A stretch of DNA of 48,585 nt, from NCBI GenBank assembly GCA_903835255.1, contig CAILMI010000055.1, forward strand, positions 139,244 through 187,828, given 5' to 3'. Origin of the DNA: an uncultured Verrucomicrobia subdivision 3 bacterium. Its GTDB lineage: Bacteria; Verrucomicrobiota; Verrucomicrobiia; Limisphaerales; UBA11358. A program made the translations under genes and the position numbers. The notes under the pieces are model-generated. The model did no database searches. It saw only the letters and a list, made by a program, of their open reading frames with translations, and was not told the DNA's origin. Position 1 is the first letter of the stretch, and every line of letters begins with the position of its first letter. Of the stretch, positions 1 to 8,972 are shown in pieces.

Positions 1-1
1 C

Positions 2-973
2 GGCTGCCATCCCCTGGACCTCATCTGGACCAGTACCGCCACGGAGGCGAACAACATGGTCACGCACCATTTCGCCAGAACCCTGGGTGCGCAGAGCGAG
101 ATTTGGATCTCCGCCATCGAACACCCCTGCATCCACGATTCCGCTAAACATTATTTCGGCAAACGGGCGAAAGTGATTCCCGTCACGCGCGACGGCGTGG
201 TGGATGTGGACTGGATCACAGCGGAGATGGCCGACACGCGGCCCGGCCTCGTGTCCGTGATGGCTGCGAACAACGAGACCGGTGTTCTTCAGCCGTGGCG
301 CGAAATCCTGGCCATCTGCCAGGCCTATGAGGTCCCGTTCTTCACCGACGCCGTGCAATTCATCGGCAAGATGCCGCTTAAAGGGCTGGGCGACTGCGAT
401 TACGTCAGCGGCGCGGCCCACAAATTTGGCGGCCCGCGCGGGGTCGGCTTCCTGAAAATCCCGCATCGCAAGCCCATCACCCCCCTGCTCCACGGCGGCA
501 AACAGGAAGGCGGCCGGCGGGCGGGCACGGAGAATGTGGCGACCATTGCTGCGATGATGGCCGCCCTCGAGGTGCGCGAAAAACAGATGGCCAATAACCA
601 GCACCTGCTCCGCGGCGTGTGGCGCGACAATTTCGAACGCGAACTCCTCCGCGCCCTGCCCGGCACCGTCGTACTCGGCGCAAATACCCCGCGCCTCTGG
701 AACACCGTGTCCGCACTCATGCCCGAGGGCGACCGCCGCCATCAATGGGTCGTGCGCCTCGATCAGGCGGGCTTCGCCGTCAGCACCGGCTCAGCCTGCA
801 CGACCGGCAAAGAAGAGCCCTCGCACGTCCTATCGGCGATGGGCCTCAAGGCGGCACAGGCCGTGCGCGCCGTGCGTTTCAGCGCCGGCTGGGAAACCAC
901 CGAGGCCGATTGGAGCGCGCTCCTCAAAGGCGTGGTCCGAGTCCATACGGAAATGGCCCGCGCCAAAGCCTGA
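2..973 (+). CDS. Cysteine desulfurase (NifS/IscS class), 5' truncated by window edge
   Basis: Pyridoxal-phosphate enzyme of the class-V aminotransferase fold that takes sulfur from L-cysteine as an enzyme-bound persulfide for Fe-S cluster or thio-cofactor synthesis. The frame is open from base 2, and the residues before the first ATG (position 56) spell TSTATEANN, the conserved cofactor-binding stretch of this family, so the start lies upstream of the window. Further on are the PLP-lysine region AHKFGGPRGVG, the GGKQEGGRRAGTEN stretch, and the active-site cysteine loop STGSACTTG. The gene ends with TGA at 971-973. It stands 40 bases ahead of the superoxide dismutase gene. The family is clear; which pathway it serves (IscS, NifS or SufS-like role) is not, because no scaffold gene is visible. 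Confidence 0.9.
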   Translation, partial: GCHPLDLIWTSTATEANNMVTHHFARTLGAQSEIWISAIEHPCIHDSAKHYFGKRAKVIPVTRDGVVDVDWITAEMADTRPGLVSVMAANNETGVLQPWREILAICQAYEVPFFTDAVQFIGKMPLKGLGDCDYVSGAAHKFGGPRGVGFLKIPHRKPITPLLHGGKQEGGRRAGTENVATIAAMMAALEVREKQMANNQHLLRGVWRDNFERELLRALPGTVVLGANTPRLWNTVSALMPEGDRRHQWVVRLDQAGFAVSTGSACTTGKEEPSHVLSAMGLKAAQAVRAVRFSAGWETTEADWSALLKGVVRVHTEMARAKA

Positions 974-1013
974 CCGCCCCGCGAAGGGTTTGAGTCCCCC
1001 CACTTAGAAAATC

Positions 1014-1718
1014 ATGATGACCCGACGCCACGCCCTTAAAACCGCTGCTCTGGCCGGTGCCGCACTCGCGACGCTGCCGGACGCGCTAGCAACGTCGCCC
1101 GCCCCTTTCACCCTACCGCCGCTGCCCTATGCCGGGGACGCGCTGGAGCCGCATTTGGACGCGCGCACCTTGGAAATTCATCACGCCCGGCACCATGCCG
1201 CCTACGTCGCAAACTTGAACAAAGCTTTTGGACAAATGGATTGGAGCGGCGCGGCTCCCACGGTTGCCACCCTGGAACACTGGCTGAAAGACGCGGAATT
1301 TCTCTCCAAAAACAGCGCCATCCGCAACAACGGCGGGGGACATTATAATCACTCACTCTTCTGGCAGATGATGAAGAAAGATGGTGGCGGCGAACCCACC
1401 GGCGAACTGTCCGCGGCAATCGACCGGAGCTTTGGAAGTTTCAGCGCCTTCAAGGCTGGCCTAACCCAGGCAGCACTCGGCCAATTCGGCAGCGGCTGGG
1501 CCTGGCTTGTCCTCGATGGCCGGCAGCTGAAGATTGAGCCCACCGCCAATCAAGACACCCCCTTGAGCGGGGGCCGGACGCCGCTGCTCGGCGTGGATGT
1601 CTGGGAACACGCCTACTACCTCAAATACCAAAACCAGCGCGCAAATTACATCGCCGCCTGGTGGAACGTCGTGAACTGGGACTTCGTCTCTGAGCGCCAC
1701 GCAAAAGCGACGGCGTAA
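1014..1718 (+). CDS. sodA: Superoxide dismutase, Mn-type, with export signal
   Basis: Converts superoxide to oxygen and hydrogen peroxide. The protein is 234 residues. After an N-terminal extension of about 30 residues, the mature part begins with the family pattern LPPLPYAGDALEPHLDA. Metal ligands by alignment to known SODs are His56 (EIHHARHH), His113 (GGGHYNHSLFW), Asp195 and His199 (DVWEHAYYLKY). The Gln-Asp pair in TANQDTPL is typical of manganese enzymes, so Mn or cambialistic use is inferred. The N terminus has twin arginines (TRRHALK) followed by an alanine-rich hydrophobic run, which looks like a Tat signal and suggests export of the folded, metal-loaded enzyme to the periplasm. ATG at 1014 or 1017 could both serve as the start. 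Confidence 0.92.
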   Translation: MMTRRHALKTAALAGAALATLPDALATSPAPFTLPPLPYAGDALEPHLDARTLEIHHARHHAAYVANLNKAFGQMDWSGAAPTVATLEHWLKDAEFLSKNSAIRNNGGGHYNHSLFWQMMKKDGGGEPTGELSAAIDRSFGSFSAFKAGLTQAALGQFGSGWAWLVLDGRQLKIEPTANQDTPLSGGRTPLLGVDVWEHAYYLKYQNQRANYIAAWWNVVNWDFVSERHAKATA

Positions 1719-1802
1719 ACATCCAACGCCATCGATTGTCAGGAGACGATCTCCGCAGGCTCTGACTTTTACAAAAGAGTTTTCCTGCTTCCGCCGCAAA
1801 CC

Positions 1803-2165
1803 TCATTCGCCGCGGTACACCGCACGGGCCGTGCAGGTCTCGGCCACGACGACTTCCGTGAGCAGCGGCAGTTTTGGCCTCAATTTTTTCCAGATCCACT
1901 GGGCGATTACCTCGCTGGTGGGATTCTCGAGTCCGGGCACCTCGTTCAGGTAATAGTGGTCGAGCTTTTCCCAGAGCGGCTTGAAGGCTGCGGAAATCTC
2001 CGCATAGTCCATCAGCCATCCCAGCCGGGGGTCGCACTCGCCCGCCACGACAATTTCCACGCTGAAGCTGTGGCCGTGCAGCCGGCGGCACTTGTGCTTT
2101 TTCGGCAGGTGCGGCAGCAGGTGCGCCGCCTCAAACTGAAACGTCTTTCTCAATTCCATTTTCAT
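1803..2165 (-). CDS. queD: 6-carboxytetrahydropterin synthase (QueD family)
   Basis: Member of the 6-pyruvoyl-tetrahydropterin synthase fold; QueD makes 6-carboxy-5,6,7,8-tetrahydropterin from dihydroneopterin triphosphate, an early step to the tRNA base queuosine. Zinc ligands are visible as the His in FEAAHLLPH and the two in HGHSF, and the catalytic Cys lies just before in [11 protein letters not shown]. The 120-residue length is normal. The ATG at 2165 overlaps the stop of the LuxC-like gene as ATGA, which argues for translational coupling and for this start over the possible one at 2186. Other members of this fold cannot be excluded by sequence alone, but queA elsewhere in the window (23164) supports a queuosine role. 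Confidence 0.85.
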   Translation of the reverse strand: MKMELRKTFQFEAAHLLPHLPKKHKCRRLHGHSFSVEIVVAGECDPRLGWLMDYAEISAAFKPLWEKLDHYYLNEVPGLENPTSEVIAQWIWKKLRPKLPLLTEVVVAETCTARAVYRGE

Positions 2166-3529
2166 AATTGTTCCCAATCGGTCCAAGTCACCAAATCCCC
2201 GAGCGCCGGCCTCCCATCATGCCGCCAGGTCAGCGGCGGGCGCTGCATCTGGCCCAGCGGACAGATCCGGGTCGCGCCCCAGCGCGCCAGCTGCGTGGCA
2301 ATTTCCGCCGCCCGATCCTCCGGCACGGCGATGCCCACCGTGGACACCTTCCCGCGAATCGGATCCGCTCCCTGCAGCGCCGCCGTGAGATCCGCCACCG
2401 CCTTGACATAGATGAATCGGTTCAGACACGACATCTGGAACCGGGTATCCATCTCGTAAACCACCGTCCACGCGGTTGAACCTGGACTGCACCAATGCTG
2501 GGTGGTCTCCGGCGAATGCGCGGCGCGCACCTCGTAGATGCCGCGCCGCAGCGCAATGGCTGCCGCAGTCTCCGCCGGCAGCGGGCCGCGCGGCTCGGAC
2601 TGTTCCCGCCGCTCCAGCTCCTCGGCGAGCTGCGCCGCAAATTGTTCCGGCGAAACCGCGCCGCCCTGCTGCACATAAAGGACGTGGGGCGACAGGCAGC
2701 CAAGCTGGTTCCACGCCACCACATCGTCCGCCGCCCGCGCGATAATTTTTTTAGCGCTCGCTCCGTAGAGATCTTCTCCGGCGATAAAGCCAAAGCTGAC
2801 GCGATGGCCGTAGCCGAGAAAACGGGTCCGGACCGGCAACAGCGCGCGGACGGCGGCGAGCGTCTCGTCGCTGCCCGTGGCGGTCACGCAATCCGCCTCG
2901 GCGAACAGGGCGCTTTCCAGGGCCGCAGCGCCCCCGCGCCATTCAGCCACTTCCAGACAGGCGCCCAGCTTCGGGTCCGCCTCATAGAGAGAATGGGCGA
3001 ACAGGCGCGGCAACAGAGAGGCGCCGCTGGCGCACTTCACGAACTGCGCCGAGCGCGTGAGCAGCCCGAATACCATGCTCGTCCAGACCGGATTGGGAAG
3101 GGTCCCCGCCGCGATATGCACCTGAAATTCCGGCGCATTGGCAATCGAGCCGCGGCGGTGGCGCTGCTCCTCCGGCGTCGAACACAGGGCGTCCAGCCGT
3201 TTCACGTCGCCCAGCTCCTGAACCAGCAGGGCGTGGAAATGGTCGCGGGTGAGCTGGCCGAAAAACTGGTCCAGGCCGCGCGCGAGCGTTTCGCGGGAGA
3301 AGCCCGTCTGCTCCGGCCCCAGCCGCAGCGCCATCTGGCGGAACGGATTCTCCTCCAGCAGCCATTCATCGGCCACCCGGCTCAGGGTTTTGACCAGGCT
3401 TTCGGTCGATCGGGACGCGAGGTACTGCTCCCGGTTGCGCTTCAGCGCCTGGCAGGCCTCCGCGATCATGGCGGGCGAGAGCACCGCTTCCGGCGGCAGG
3501 TCGGCGAGAAAATAGTTGGGCAGATTCAT
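2162..3529 (-). CDS. Acyl-CoA reductase, LuxC-like
   Basis: 455 residues resembling LuxC acyl-CoA reductases of the aldehyde-dehydrogenase superfamily, which reduce an enzyme-bound acyl thioester to a fatty aldehyde with NADPH. Recognisable parts are [10 protein letters not shown] near residue 140, [11 protein letters not shown] near 239, and the block [13 protein letters not shown], in which Cys278 matches the acylated active-site cysteine. The gene starts 13 bases after the LuxE-like gene ends and overlaps queD by four bases, so the three look like one operon. No luciferase (luxA, luxB) or luxD gene is nearby, so a light-emission role is not supported; reductive release of a fatty acyl group is the inference. 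Confidence 0.78.
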   Translation of the reverse strand: MNLPNYFLADLPPEAVLSPAMIAEACQALKRNREQYLASRSTESLVKTLSRVADEWLLEENPFRQMALRLGPEQTGFSRETLARGLDQFFGQLTRDHFHALLVQELGDVKRLDALCSTPEEQRHRRGSIANAPEFQVHIAAGTLPNPVWTSMVFGLLTRSAQFVKCASGASLLPRLFAHSLYEADPKLGACLEVAEWRGGAAALESALFAEADCVTATGSDETLAAVRALLPVRTRFLGYGHRVSFGFIAGEDLYGASAKKIIARAADDVVAWNQLGCLSPHVLYVQQGGAVSPEQFAAQLAEELERREQSEPRGPLPAETAAAIALRRGIYEVRAAHSPETTQHWCSPGSTAWTVVYEMDTRFQMSCLNRFIYVKAVADLTAALQGADPIRGKVSTVGIAVPEDRAAEIATQLARWGATRICPLGQMQRPPLTWRHDGRPALGDLVTWTDWEQL

Positions 3530-3542
3530 GGAATTCAGGATT

Positions 3543-4661
3543 TCAAATTGTCAGAAGCGAACAGCCGCGCGGCTCGGCGAGCGGCGCCCGGCCCATCAGC
3601 GAAAATCCGTCGGGATGGCGGAGGGCCAGGTCCTCCGTCTGGACGGCGGCCACGGAAAAAACATTGGCCAGATCGAACACCCGGACCAGACCGGTTTCGC
3701 CCACGCCGACTTCACGGCCGGTTTCCGGGGAGAGAATTTGAACCCGGGCCCACGGCGGGAAATGAAACAGCCGCTCCGAATGGGCTCCAGGCGTGTCGTA
3801 GGCTTGCGAACTCAACTCGCTCATGCCGTATTCGCAGAGGATGTTCTCGGGCGGGATACCCAACCGATCCGTGAGCAGGGCATGCAATTGAGATTTGGGC
3901 ATCGTGCGAGAACGGTTCTTGTAGCCGCCGGTCTCCATCACGCGCGAACCGGGCGGCAAAACGAACTGCCGATTTTTTTCCGCCAGATAATCCACTAGGT
4001 GCACGAAGGAAAAGGCGGTTCCCAGCAGGAGCTGGGGCGGGGACGACGCCCCATCCGCCTTCTCCGAAAGCGCCTCGACAATGGCCTCAAAATCCATGGT
4101 CCAAACCCCGGCCGCCGTCGTGTTGCCGAAATATTCAGGCGGGCGCGCGGGGAGGCTTGCCCCGCCCCGTTTCCGTCGCACGGTCTCAAACATATGGACC
4201 AATGAGGAATGCGGCACCTGCGCGGGGGGCGGCGTCAATATCAGCAGGCGGGAAGCCGCAGACCCGGCGCCCGAATGCCCCGTCACATTCGATTCAAACC
4301 CGCTCCAAAGGGACGCCTCATAAAGCGCCAGCGACTCGGGGCCGTGAAAATGGCGGCCGGGGGTTTGCCCGGTCGTGCCGCTGGAATGAAAAACGGCGGT
4401 GCGCTCCTCCGGCGCCAGGCTGGTGAGCTCCAGCTCCTTGAACGCGGCCGCCGGCACGGCGGGGATCTGCGTCCAGTGGAGGACTCCGGACGGCGTCACC
4501 CCGCGGGCCTCGCAGATCCGTCGGTAGGCGGCGTTGTGCTGGAACTGGAGCGCGAATAATTCCAGGGCTAGCTCGGGGAATGGCGGCAGGCCGGGAGCGG
4601 CGGGAGGGCGGGCGATTTCCGCGCGCAGACGCGCGGCGAAGCTGGAAAGTGGGTGGTTCAT
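3543..4661 (-). CDS. Acyl-protein synthetase / acyl-adenylate ligase, LuxE-like
   Basis: A 372-residue member of the adenylate-forming family related to LuxE, which activates a carboxylic acid with ATP and transfers the acyl group to a thiol. The phosphate-binding loop SSGTTGQTPGRHF lies near residues 93-105, and later blocks LLGTAFSFVHL and CEYGMSELSSQAYD match the family. The ATG at 4661 (MNHPLSSF) was chosen; an in-frame start at 4706 would add 15 residues of unfamily-like sequence and push into the divergent control region of metG. It is the first gene of a LuxE-LuxC-QueD operon. The pair probably makes an aldehyde from a fatty acid or from a thioester; the substrate cannot be read from sequence. 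Confidence 0.75.
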   Translation of the reverse strand: MNHPLSSFAARLRAEIARPPAAPGLPPFPELALELFALQFQHNAAYRRICEARGVTPSGVLHWTQIPAVPAAAFKELELTSLAPEERTAVFHSSGTTGQTPGRHFHGPESLALYEASLWSGFESNVTGHSGAGSAASRLLILTPPPAQVPHSSLVHMFETVRRKRGGASLPARPPEYFGNTTAAGVWTMDFEAIVEALSEKADGASSPPQLLLGTAFSFVHLVDYLAEKNRQFVLPPGSRVMETGGYKNRSRTMPKSQLHALLTDRLGIPPENILCEYGMSELSSQAYDTPGAHSERLFHFPPWARVQILSPETGREVGVGETGLVRVFDLANVFSVAAVQTEDLALRHPDGFSLMGRAPLAEPRGCSLLTI

Positions 4662-4777
4662 GCGGTGTTTTTTCAGGGCTGGTTTTCCGCGACAGCCGGC
4701 GCGCATCTTACCACAGCCCGTTTCTGCTGCAAGTGAGATTGCCTAAACCCCCATTGTCCGTCATTCTGTCCACCTGA

Positions 4778-6337
4778 ATGAGCAAACGGTTTTACATCAC
4801 CACGGCGATTGATTACGTCAACGGTCAGCCCCACCTCGGGCACGCCTACGAGAAGATCATCGCCGACGTCCTCACCCGCGCCCGGCGCAGCCTGGGCCAG
4901 GAGGTTTTTTTCCTGACCGGCTTGGACGAGCATGGCCAGAAGGTCCAGCAGGCGGCGCAGGCCGACCAGAAGGATCCGCAGACCTACTGCGACGGCCTCG
5001 CGGCGGACTGGCAGGCGTTCGCCAAAAAGCTGGAGCTGACCCATGACGATTTCGTCCGCACCACCCAGCCGCGCCACCGGGCCTGCGTGCAGGCGGTTCT
5101 TTCCCGGCTGAACGACGCCGGCCATTTTTACAAGGCCGGCTACACCGGCTTTTATTCCGCGAAAGAAGAGACGTTTCTCACGGAAAAAGACCGGCGCCCG
5201 GACGGCACCTTCGATCCCAGCTACGGCCAGGTGGTCGAACTGAAGGAGGACAACTACTACTTCAAGCTGGGCGCGCACCAGCAGTGGCTGATCGACACCA
5301 TTGAAGGCAACCCGGATTTCATCACGCCCAGCTACCGCCGCAACGAGGTGCTTGGCTTCCTAAAGAACAACACGCTGGAAGACCTCTGCATCTCGCGTCC
5401 CGCCTCCCGCTTGAACTGGGGCATTCCCCTGCCCTTCGACCCGGACTTCGTCACCTACGTCTGGTTCGATGCGCTGGTGAACTACGTGAGTATCGCCGCG
5501 GCTCACGGCGATCCGACCATCGCCGCGGCATTCGGCGATTTAAATTTCAAAACCCAAAACCCACCTCTGGAATTATGGCCCGCCGACATCCATGTCATCG
5601 GCAAGGACATCCTAAAGTTTCACGGGGTCTATTGGCCAATCATGCTCAAGGCGATGGGCCTGCCGCTGCCGAAACAGATACTGGTCCACGGCTGGTGGCA
5701 GAAGGACGGGGCTAAAATTAGCAAGAGCACCGGCAATGTGGTGGACCCGATGGCGGTCATTGAGGAATGGGGCCTGGACGCGTTCCGCTTCTATGTCCTG
5801 CGCGAGCTGGACATCGGACCGGACGGCAACTGGACGGATGCCGGCTTCCGGGCGCGCTATCAGGCGGAGCTGGCCAATGGCTTGGGGAACTTGGTCAATC
5901 GCTCCCTCTCCATGCTCCAGCGCTATCGCAACGGCGTGGTGCCGGCGCGTTCAAACGAGCTGGAGGCGGACGCGGCCCGGGCGGCGGAGGAAACGCGCGC
6001 GCTGCTCCAGCAGAGCCGTCTTCAAGCCGCGCTGCAAAGCATCTGGAGCCTGGTCAACCGCGCCAATCAATACGTGGACCAGACCGCGCCGTTCAAGCTT
6101 GCCAAGGACCCGGCGCAGGCGCAGCGCCTGGAGGAGGTGCTCTACAACCTGGCCGAAGCCTGCCGCGTGCTCGCGGTGCTGCTCTGGCCGTTTCTGCCGG
6201 GAACCGCGGGGAAGATTTACGCACAACTCGGCCTGGAGGGGGCACCGGATCAATGGGGTGCCGCCACGTGGGGAGGCTTGCAGCCGGGCCGGACAATCGG
6301 CGCGCCTGCGCCGCTGTTCCCGCGCAAGGATGTTTAG
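4778..6337 (+). CDS. metG: Methionyl-tRNA synthetase
   Basis: Class-I aminoacyl-tRNA synthetase that charges tRNA-Met. The protein has 519 residues, a short form without the C-terminal EMAP-II-like tRNA-binding domain. The ATP-binding HIGH motif appears as HLGH (residues 19-22), and the KMSKS motif as KISKS (313-317). The catalytic domain also shows FLTGLDEHGQK and PADIHVIGKDILKFHG. An anticodon-binding helical domain follows (ANGLGNLVNRSL, NQYVDQTAPFKLAKD). The gene is alone on the plus strand, divergent from the LuxE-like operon with 116 bases between start codons, and convergent with ftsZ. Confidence 0.95.
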   Translation: MSKRFYITTAIDYVNGQPHLGHAYEKIIADVLTRARRSLGQEVFFLTGLDEHGQKVQQAAQADQKDPQTYCDGLAADWQAFAKKLELTHDDFVRTTQPRHRACVQAVLSRLNDAGHFYKAGYTGFYSAKEETFLTEKDRRPDGTFDPSYGQVVELKEDNYYFKLGAHQQWLIDTIEGNPDFITPSYRRNEVLGFLKNNTLEDLCISRPASRLNWGIPLPFDPDFVTYVWFDALVNYVSIAAAHGDPTIAAAFGDLNFKTQNPPLELWPADIHVIGKDILKFHGVYWPIMLKAMGLPLPKQILVHGWWQKDGAKISKSTGNVVDPMAVIEEWGLDAFRFYVLRELDIGPDGNWTDAGFRARYQAELANGLGNLVNRSLSMLQRYRNGVVPARSNELEADAARAAEETRALLQQSRLQAALQSIWSLVNRANQYVDQTAPFKLAKDPAQAQRLEEVLYNLAEACRVLAVLLWPFLPGTAGKIYAQLGLEGAPDQWGAATWGGLQPGRTIGAPAPLFPRKDV

Positions 6338-6424
6338 GCGCTCAGCGATAACACACGAGGCGGCGTGAGCCGGGTCTCATTTTGTCAGAACCACCGAAGT
6401 AGATTCTGGCCGCATTGCCTCACT

Positions 6425-6450
6425 GGCTCCCTCCAGAAATGAGGGAGACC
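6425..6450. other. Hairpin between convergent metG and ftsZ
   Basis: A 7-bp stem CTCCCTC/GAGGGAG with a 7-base loop, extended by two G-C pairs after one bulged base, lies in the 122-base gap between the ends of metG and ftsZ. Its place between convergent genes suits a bidirectional transcription end, but neither side has a T-tract, so a Rho-independent terminator is only a weak possibility. Confidence 0.3.
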
Positions 6451-6459
6451 TGTTGAGGG

Positions 6460-7737
6460 TCAATTCATGGCCACGCCGCGCCTCACAAACGTCGGAATAT
6501 CCAGATCTTCCCCCTTGTGAACGGTGGGCTCGCTCTTGTCGAAACGTCCCCGGGAAACGATGGCCAACGGCAGCTGCTCCTGCCGCATCTTGGGAGCGGC
6601 CCTGCGCGACCGGCCCGCACTTTTGGACAGTGCCTGCTCGCGCTGTTCCAAGCTGAAACTGGGAGCTGGAGGGGTGGCGCGAACCCCCACCGACCCCATC
6701 CCGCCGCGCGAACCCACCGGGCCCACCAGATCGCCCGCCGGAGCGGCGGGCAATTCCGGGGCGGCCACATTTTTCGAGGCAATCACGGTCACCGACAGCC
6801 GGTTTTTCAATGCGGCATCCACCGCCGCCCCCATGATGATCTGGGCATGCTCGCAGTGCCGGCTTATATGCTCCATCACACGGTTCACCTCGGCCATCGT
6901 CAAATCCGTGCCGCCCACCAAACTCACCAGCACGGCATCGGAATCCGTCAGCGCACGGCCTTCATCCAGCAGCGGATGCGTGATCAACTTCTCCACGATC
7001 TCGCGCGAACGGCCCGCGCCGCTGGCCTCGACGAACGCGAAGGAACTTTCGGAATGGCGGTTCCGGACCAGCGCGCACAGGTCGTCAAAGTGGATCTGGA
7101 TCAGACCAGGACGCGTGAGCAACTGCCAGATGCCGCGCAGACCCTCCACCAGCAGCCCGCCCGTCTGCCGGAACATGTCGAGCAGACTGGTATTCTCGTC
7201 AATCAGCTTGAACGCCTTCTGGCTCGGCAGGCAGATCACCCCGTCGGCCACGGCTTTGATCTGCTCGAGACTCAGCTGAGCCTGCTTGGAGCGGCGGTTG
7301 CCTTCGCACAGGAACGGCAACGTGACAAACGCCAGCACCAGCGCGCCGGTTTCCCGGGCAGCCCGCGCCAGCACGGGACTGATGCCGCTGCCCGCCCCGC
7401 CCCCCAGACCGGCAATGATCAGAACCACATCGGCGCCGCTGCAAGCCATCTTGAGAGTCGAGAACTGCTCCTCCGCCAGGCTCTGGCCGCGTTCAGCATC
7501 GCCGCCGGTGCCCATCCCGCGCATCAATTTCGTTTCAAGATGGATCTTCACCTCGGCCGACGACGACGCCAGCGACAGGCCGTCCGTGTTGATGGCCACC
7601 CGAGTGGCGCCGGCAAATTCCACGGTGTCCAAGGTATTAATCAGGCTGACGCCGGCGTCGCCGACCCCGATGATCTTGAGGATGCGGGCGGGGCTGGATT
7701 CGGGTTGGGCGGCCGGGATTTCAGGAGATGTGTTCAT
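6460..7737 (-). CDS. ftsZ: Cell division protein FtsZ, divergent GTPase motifs
   Basis: Tubulin-like GTPase that forms the division ring. The 425-residue protein aligns with FtsZ along its length and ends in the conserved peptide EDLDIPTFVRR that binds FtsA, after a long variable linker. The nucleotide and catalytic loops depart from the consensus. The T1 loop is GVGDAGVSLIN instead of the glycine-rich GxGGGGxNAV type (residues 24-34). The signature loop is GGGAGSG instead of GGGTGTG (112-118). In the T7 catalytic loop, RPGLIQIHFDDL has Gln214 and His216 where E. coli has Asn207 and Asp209, while Asp219 (E. coli Asp212) is kept. It is the last gene of the dcw cluster, 14 bases after ftsA, as expected for a functional division gene. 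Confidence 0.93.
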   Translation of the reverse strand: MNTSPEIPAAQPESSPARILKIIGVGDAGVSLINTLDTVEFAGATRVAINTDGLSLASSSAEVKIHLETKLMRGMGTGGDAERGQSLAEEQFSTLKMACSGADVVLIIAGLGGGAGSGISPVLARAARETGALVLAFVTLPFLCEGNRRSKQAQLSLEQIKAVADGVICLPSQKAFKLIDENTSLLDMFRQTGGLLVEGLRGIWQLLTRPGLIQIHFDDLCALVRNRHSESSFAFVEASGAGRSREIVEKLITHPLLDEGRALTDSDAVLVSLVGGTDLTMAEVNRVMEHISRHCEHAQIIMGAAVDAALKNRLSVTVIASKNVAAPELPAAPAGDLVGPVGSRGGMGSVGVRATPPAPSFSLEQREQALSKSAGRSRRAAPKMRQEQLPLAIVSRGRFDKSEPTVHKGEDLDIPTFVRRGVAMN

Positions 7738-7751
7738 GGCGGGTCAGTGGG

Positions 7752-8972
7752 TCAGCGGCGTAAAAAACCGTGAAGGGTGCTTTTGATGCCTTGGACGAGG
7801 GAGGTTTTGCCGTCAGCGCGACGGGACTTGAGCGAGCCGAATTTAGCCAGGCCGATGGCGGTGACAAACTCCGGCTGGTCAAGCGCGGACTTCAGGCCGC
7901 TGATGGAGTTAGTCTGGCCGATTGAGACCGGCATCTGCAGGATGCGCTCGGCCAGCGCCGCCACCTGCGGCACGCGGGCGCCGCCGCCACAGAGGAAGAC
8001 CCCCGCGCGCAGATAATCCACCAGGCCGGCGGACTCCAGATCGGCGGCAATGATCTGAAACAACTCCTCCAGCCGCAGGGACATGATGCGCTGCAAATGC
8101 TCGACGTTGACCGTCTTGAGGGGAAGGCCATGCTCATTGGTGAGAGTGAGGGTCCGGCCGGTCATAGCTTCGTCCACGAGCGCCGAGCCGTGTTCGAGCT
8201 TTAATTTTTCCGCGCGGCTCAGCGGTACCTTCAGCCCGTGCCCCAGGTCGTTGGACACATGGTCGCCCCCCACCGCCAGCACTCCCGTGTGCTTGATGAC
8301 GCCGTCGGCATAGACAACGTAATCCGTGGTGCCGGCGCCGATGTCGATGACCAGAGCGCCGAGTTCCTTCTGATCGCTGGTGAGCAGGGCGAGCGAGGAG
8401 GCCAGGCCGCTGGAAACAATTTCCTCCACCTTCAGCTGAAGCCCCTTCACCAGCCGGATGGCATTCTGGAGCCGGTTGGTGTTGCCGTGCACGACATGCA
8501 TGTCCACCTCGATCCGCGCGCCCAGCATCCCGACGGGATCGGTGATGCCGCCGTGGCCGTCCACCAGAAAATGCTGACGCACCGCGTGGATAATGGTGTT
8601 TTCCGCCGGAAGGTTGATGGCCTTGGCATTCTTGACGACGTCGCCGACGTCGTCGCGGGAAATCTCCCGGTCGGCGGAAACCACCGGATGTACGCCACGA
8701 TTATTGAAGCCGCGGATATGGGCGCCGGACACACCCAGGTAGACGCTGCGGATCTCCACATCGGCCATCTTTTCGGCCTCCACGATGGCATTGCGCACGT
8801 CCTCCTCAACCAGGGCAGCGTCGGCAATCTCGCCCTTGCGGACGCCGCGCGAGCGCGCCTGGCCGAGGCCGACGATGTTGAGCGCGCCGTCCGCGCCCTG
8901 TTCACCGACCACGGCACAGATTTTGGAGGTGCCGATTTCCAGGCCGACAATGATGGAGGATTCGTCAAACAT
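7752..8972 (-). CDS. ftsA: Cell division protein FtsA
   Basis: Actin-like ATPase that anchors FtsZ filaments to the inner membrane and recruits later divisome proteins. The 406 residues show the first phosphate-binding block VGLEIGTSKICAVVGE, the second block VIDIGAGTTDYVVY, the 1C-like SHS2 region in between, and AGVFLCGGGARVPQV (adenosine site). The C terminus, TSLVQGIKSTLHGFLRR, can form the amphipathic membrane-targeting helix. Its start overlaps the end of ftsQ by eight bases, and ftsZ follows directly, the usual ftsQ-ftsA-ftsZ order. Confidence 0.95.
   Translation of the reverse strand: MFDESSIIVGLEIGTSKICAVVGEQGADGALNIVGLGQARSRGVRKGEIADAALVEEDVRNAIVEAEKMADVEIRSVYLGVSGAHIRGFNNRGVHPVVSADREISRDDVGDVVKNAKAINLPAENTIIHAVRQHFLVDGHGGITDPVGMLGARIEVDMHVVHGNTNRLQNAIRLVKGLQLKVEEIVSSGLASSLALLTSDQKELGALVIDIGAGTTDYVVYADGVIKHTGVLAVGGDHVSNDLGHGLKVPLSRAEKLKLEHGSALVDEAMTGRTLTLTNEHGLPLKTVNVEHLQRIMSLRLEELFQIIAADLESAGLVDYLRAGVFLCGGGARVPQVAALAERILQMPVSIGQTNSISGLKSALDQPEFVTAIGLAKFGSLKSRRADGKTSLVQGIKSTLHGFLRR

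Noticed and set aside
1735-1760. Terminator between sod and queD
   Set aside because: Only a 5-bp stem GGAGA/TCTCC exists and no T-tract follows.
2495-3874. Long plus-strand open frame of 459 codons opposite the LuxC-like gene
   Set aside because: It has Arg/Gln/Gly-rich low-complexity translation with no family pattern, and both opposite-strand frames (LuxC and LuxE) have clear motifs. GC-rich genes commonly leave open antisense frames.
1803-4661. Bioluminescence operon
   Set aside because: No luciferase, LuxD or LuxG gene is present, and queD follows directly.
6460-7737. FtsZ as a bacterial tubulin (BtubA/B)
   Set aside because: It is in the usual dcw place, has an FtsZ-length core, and ends with the FtsZ C-terminal peptide DLDIPTF; tubulin-specific features are not seen.
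6517-7773. Plus-strand frame of 418 codons opposite ftsZ
   Set aside because: Antisense shadow of a gene with clear FtsZ blocks; its translation is His/Gly/Gln-rich and matches nothing.
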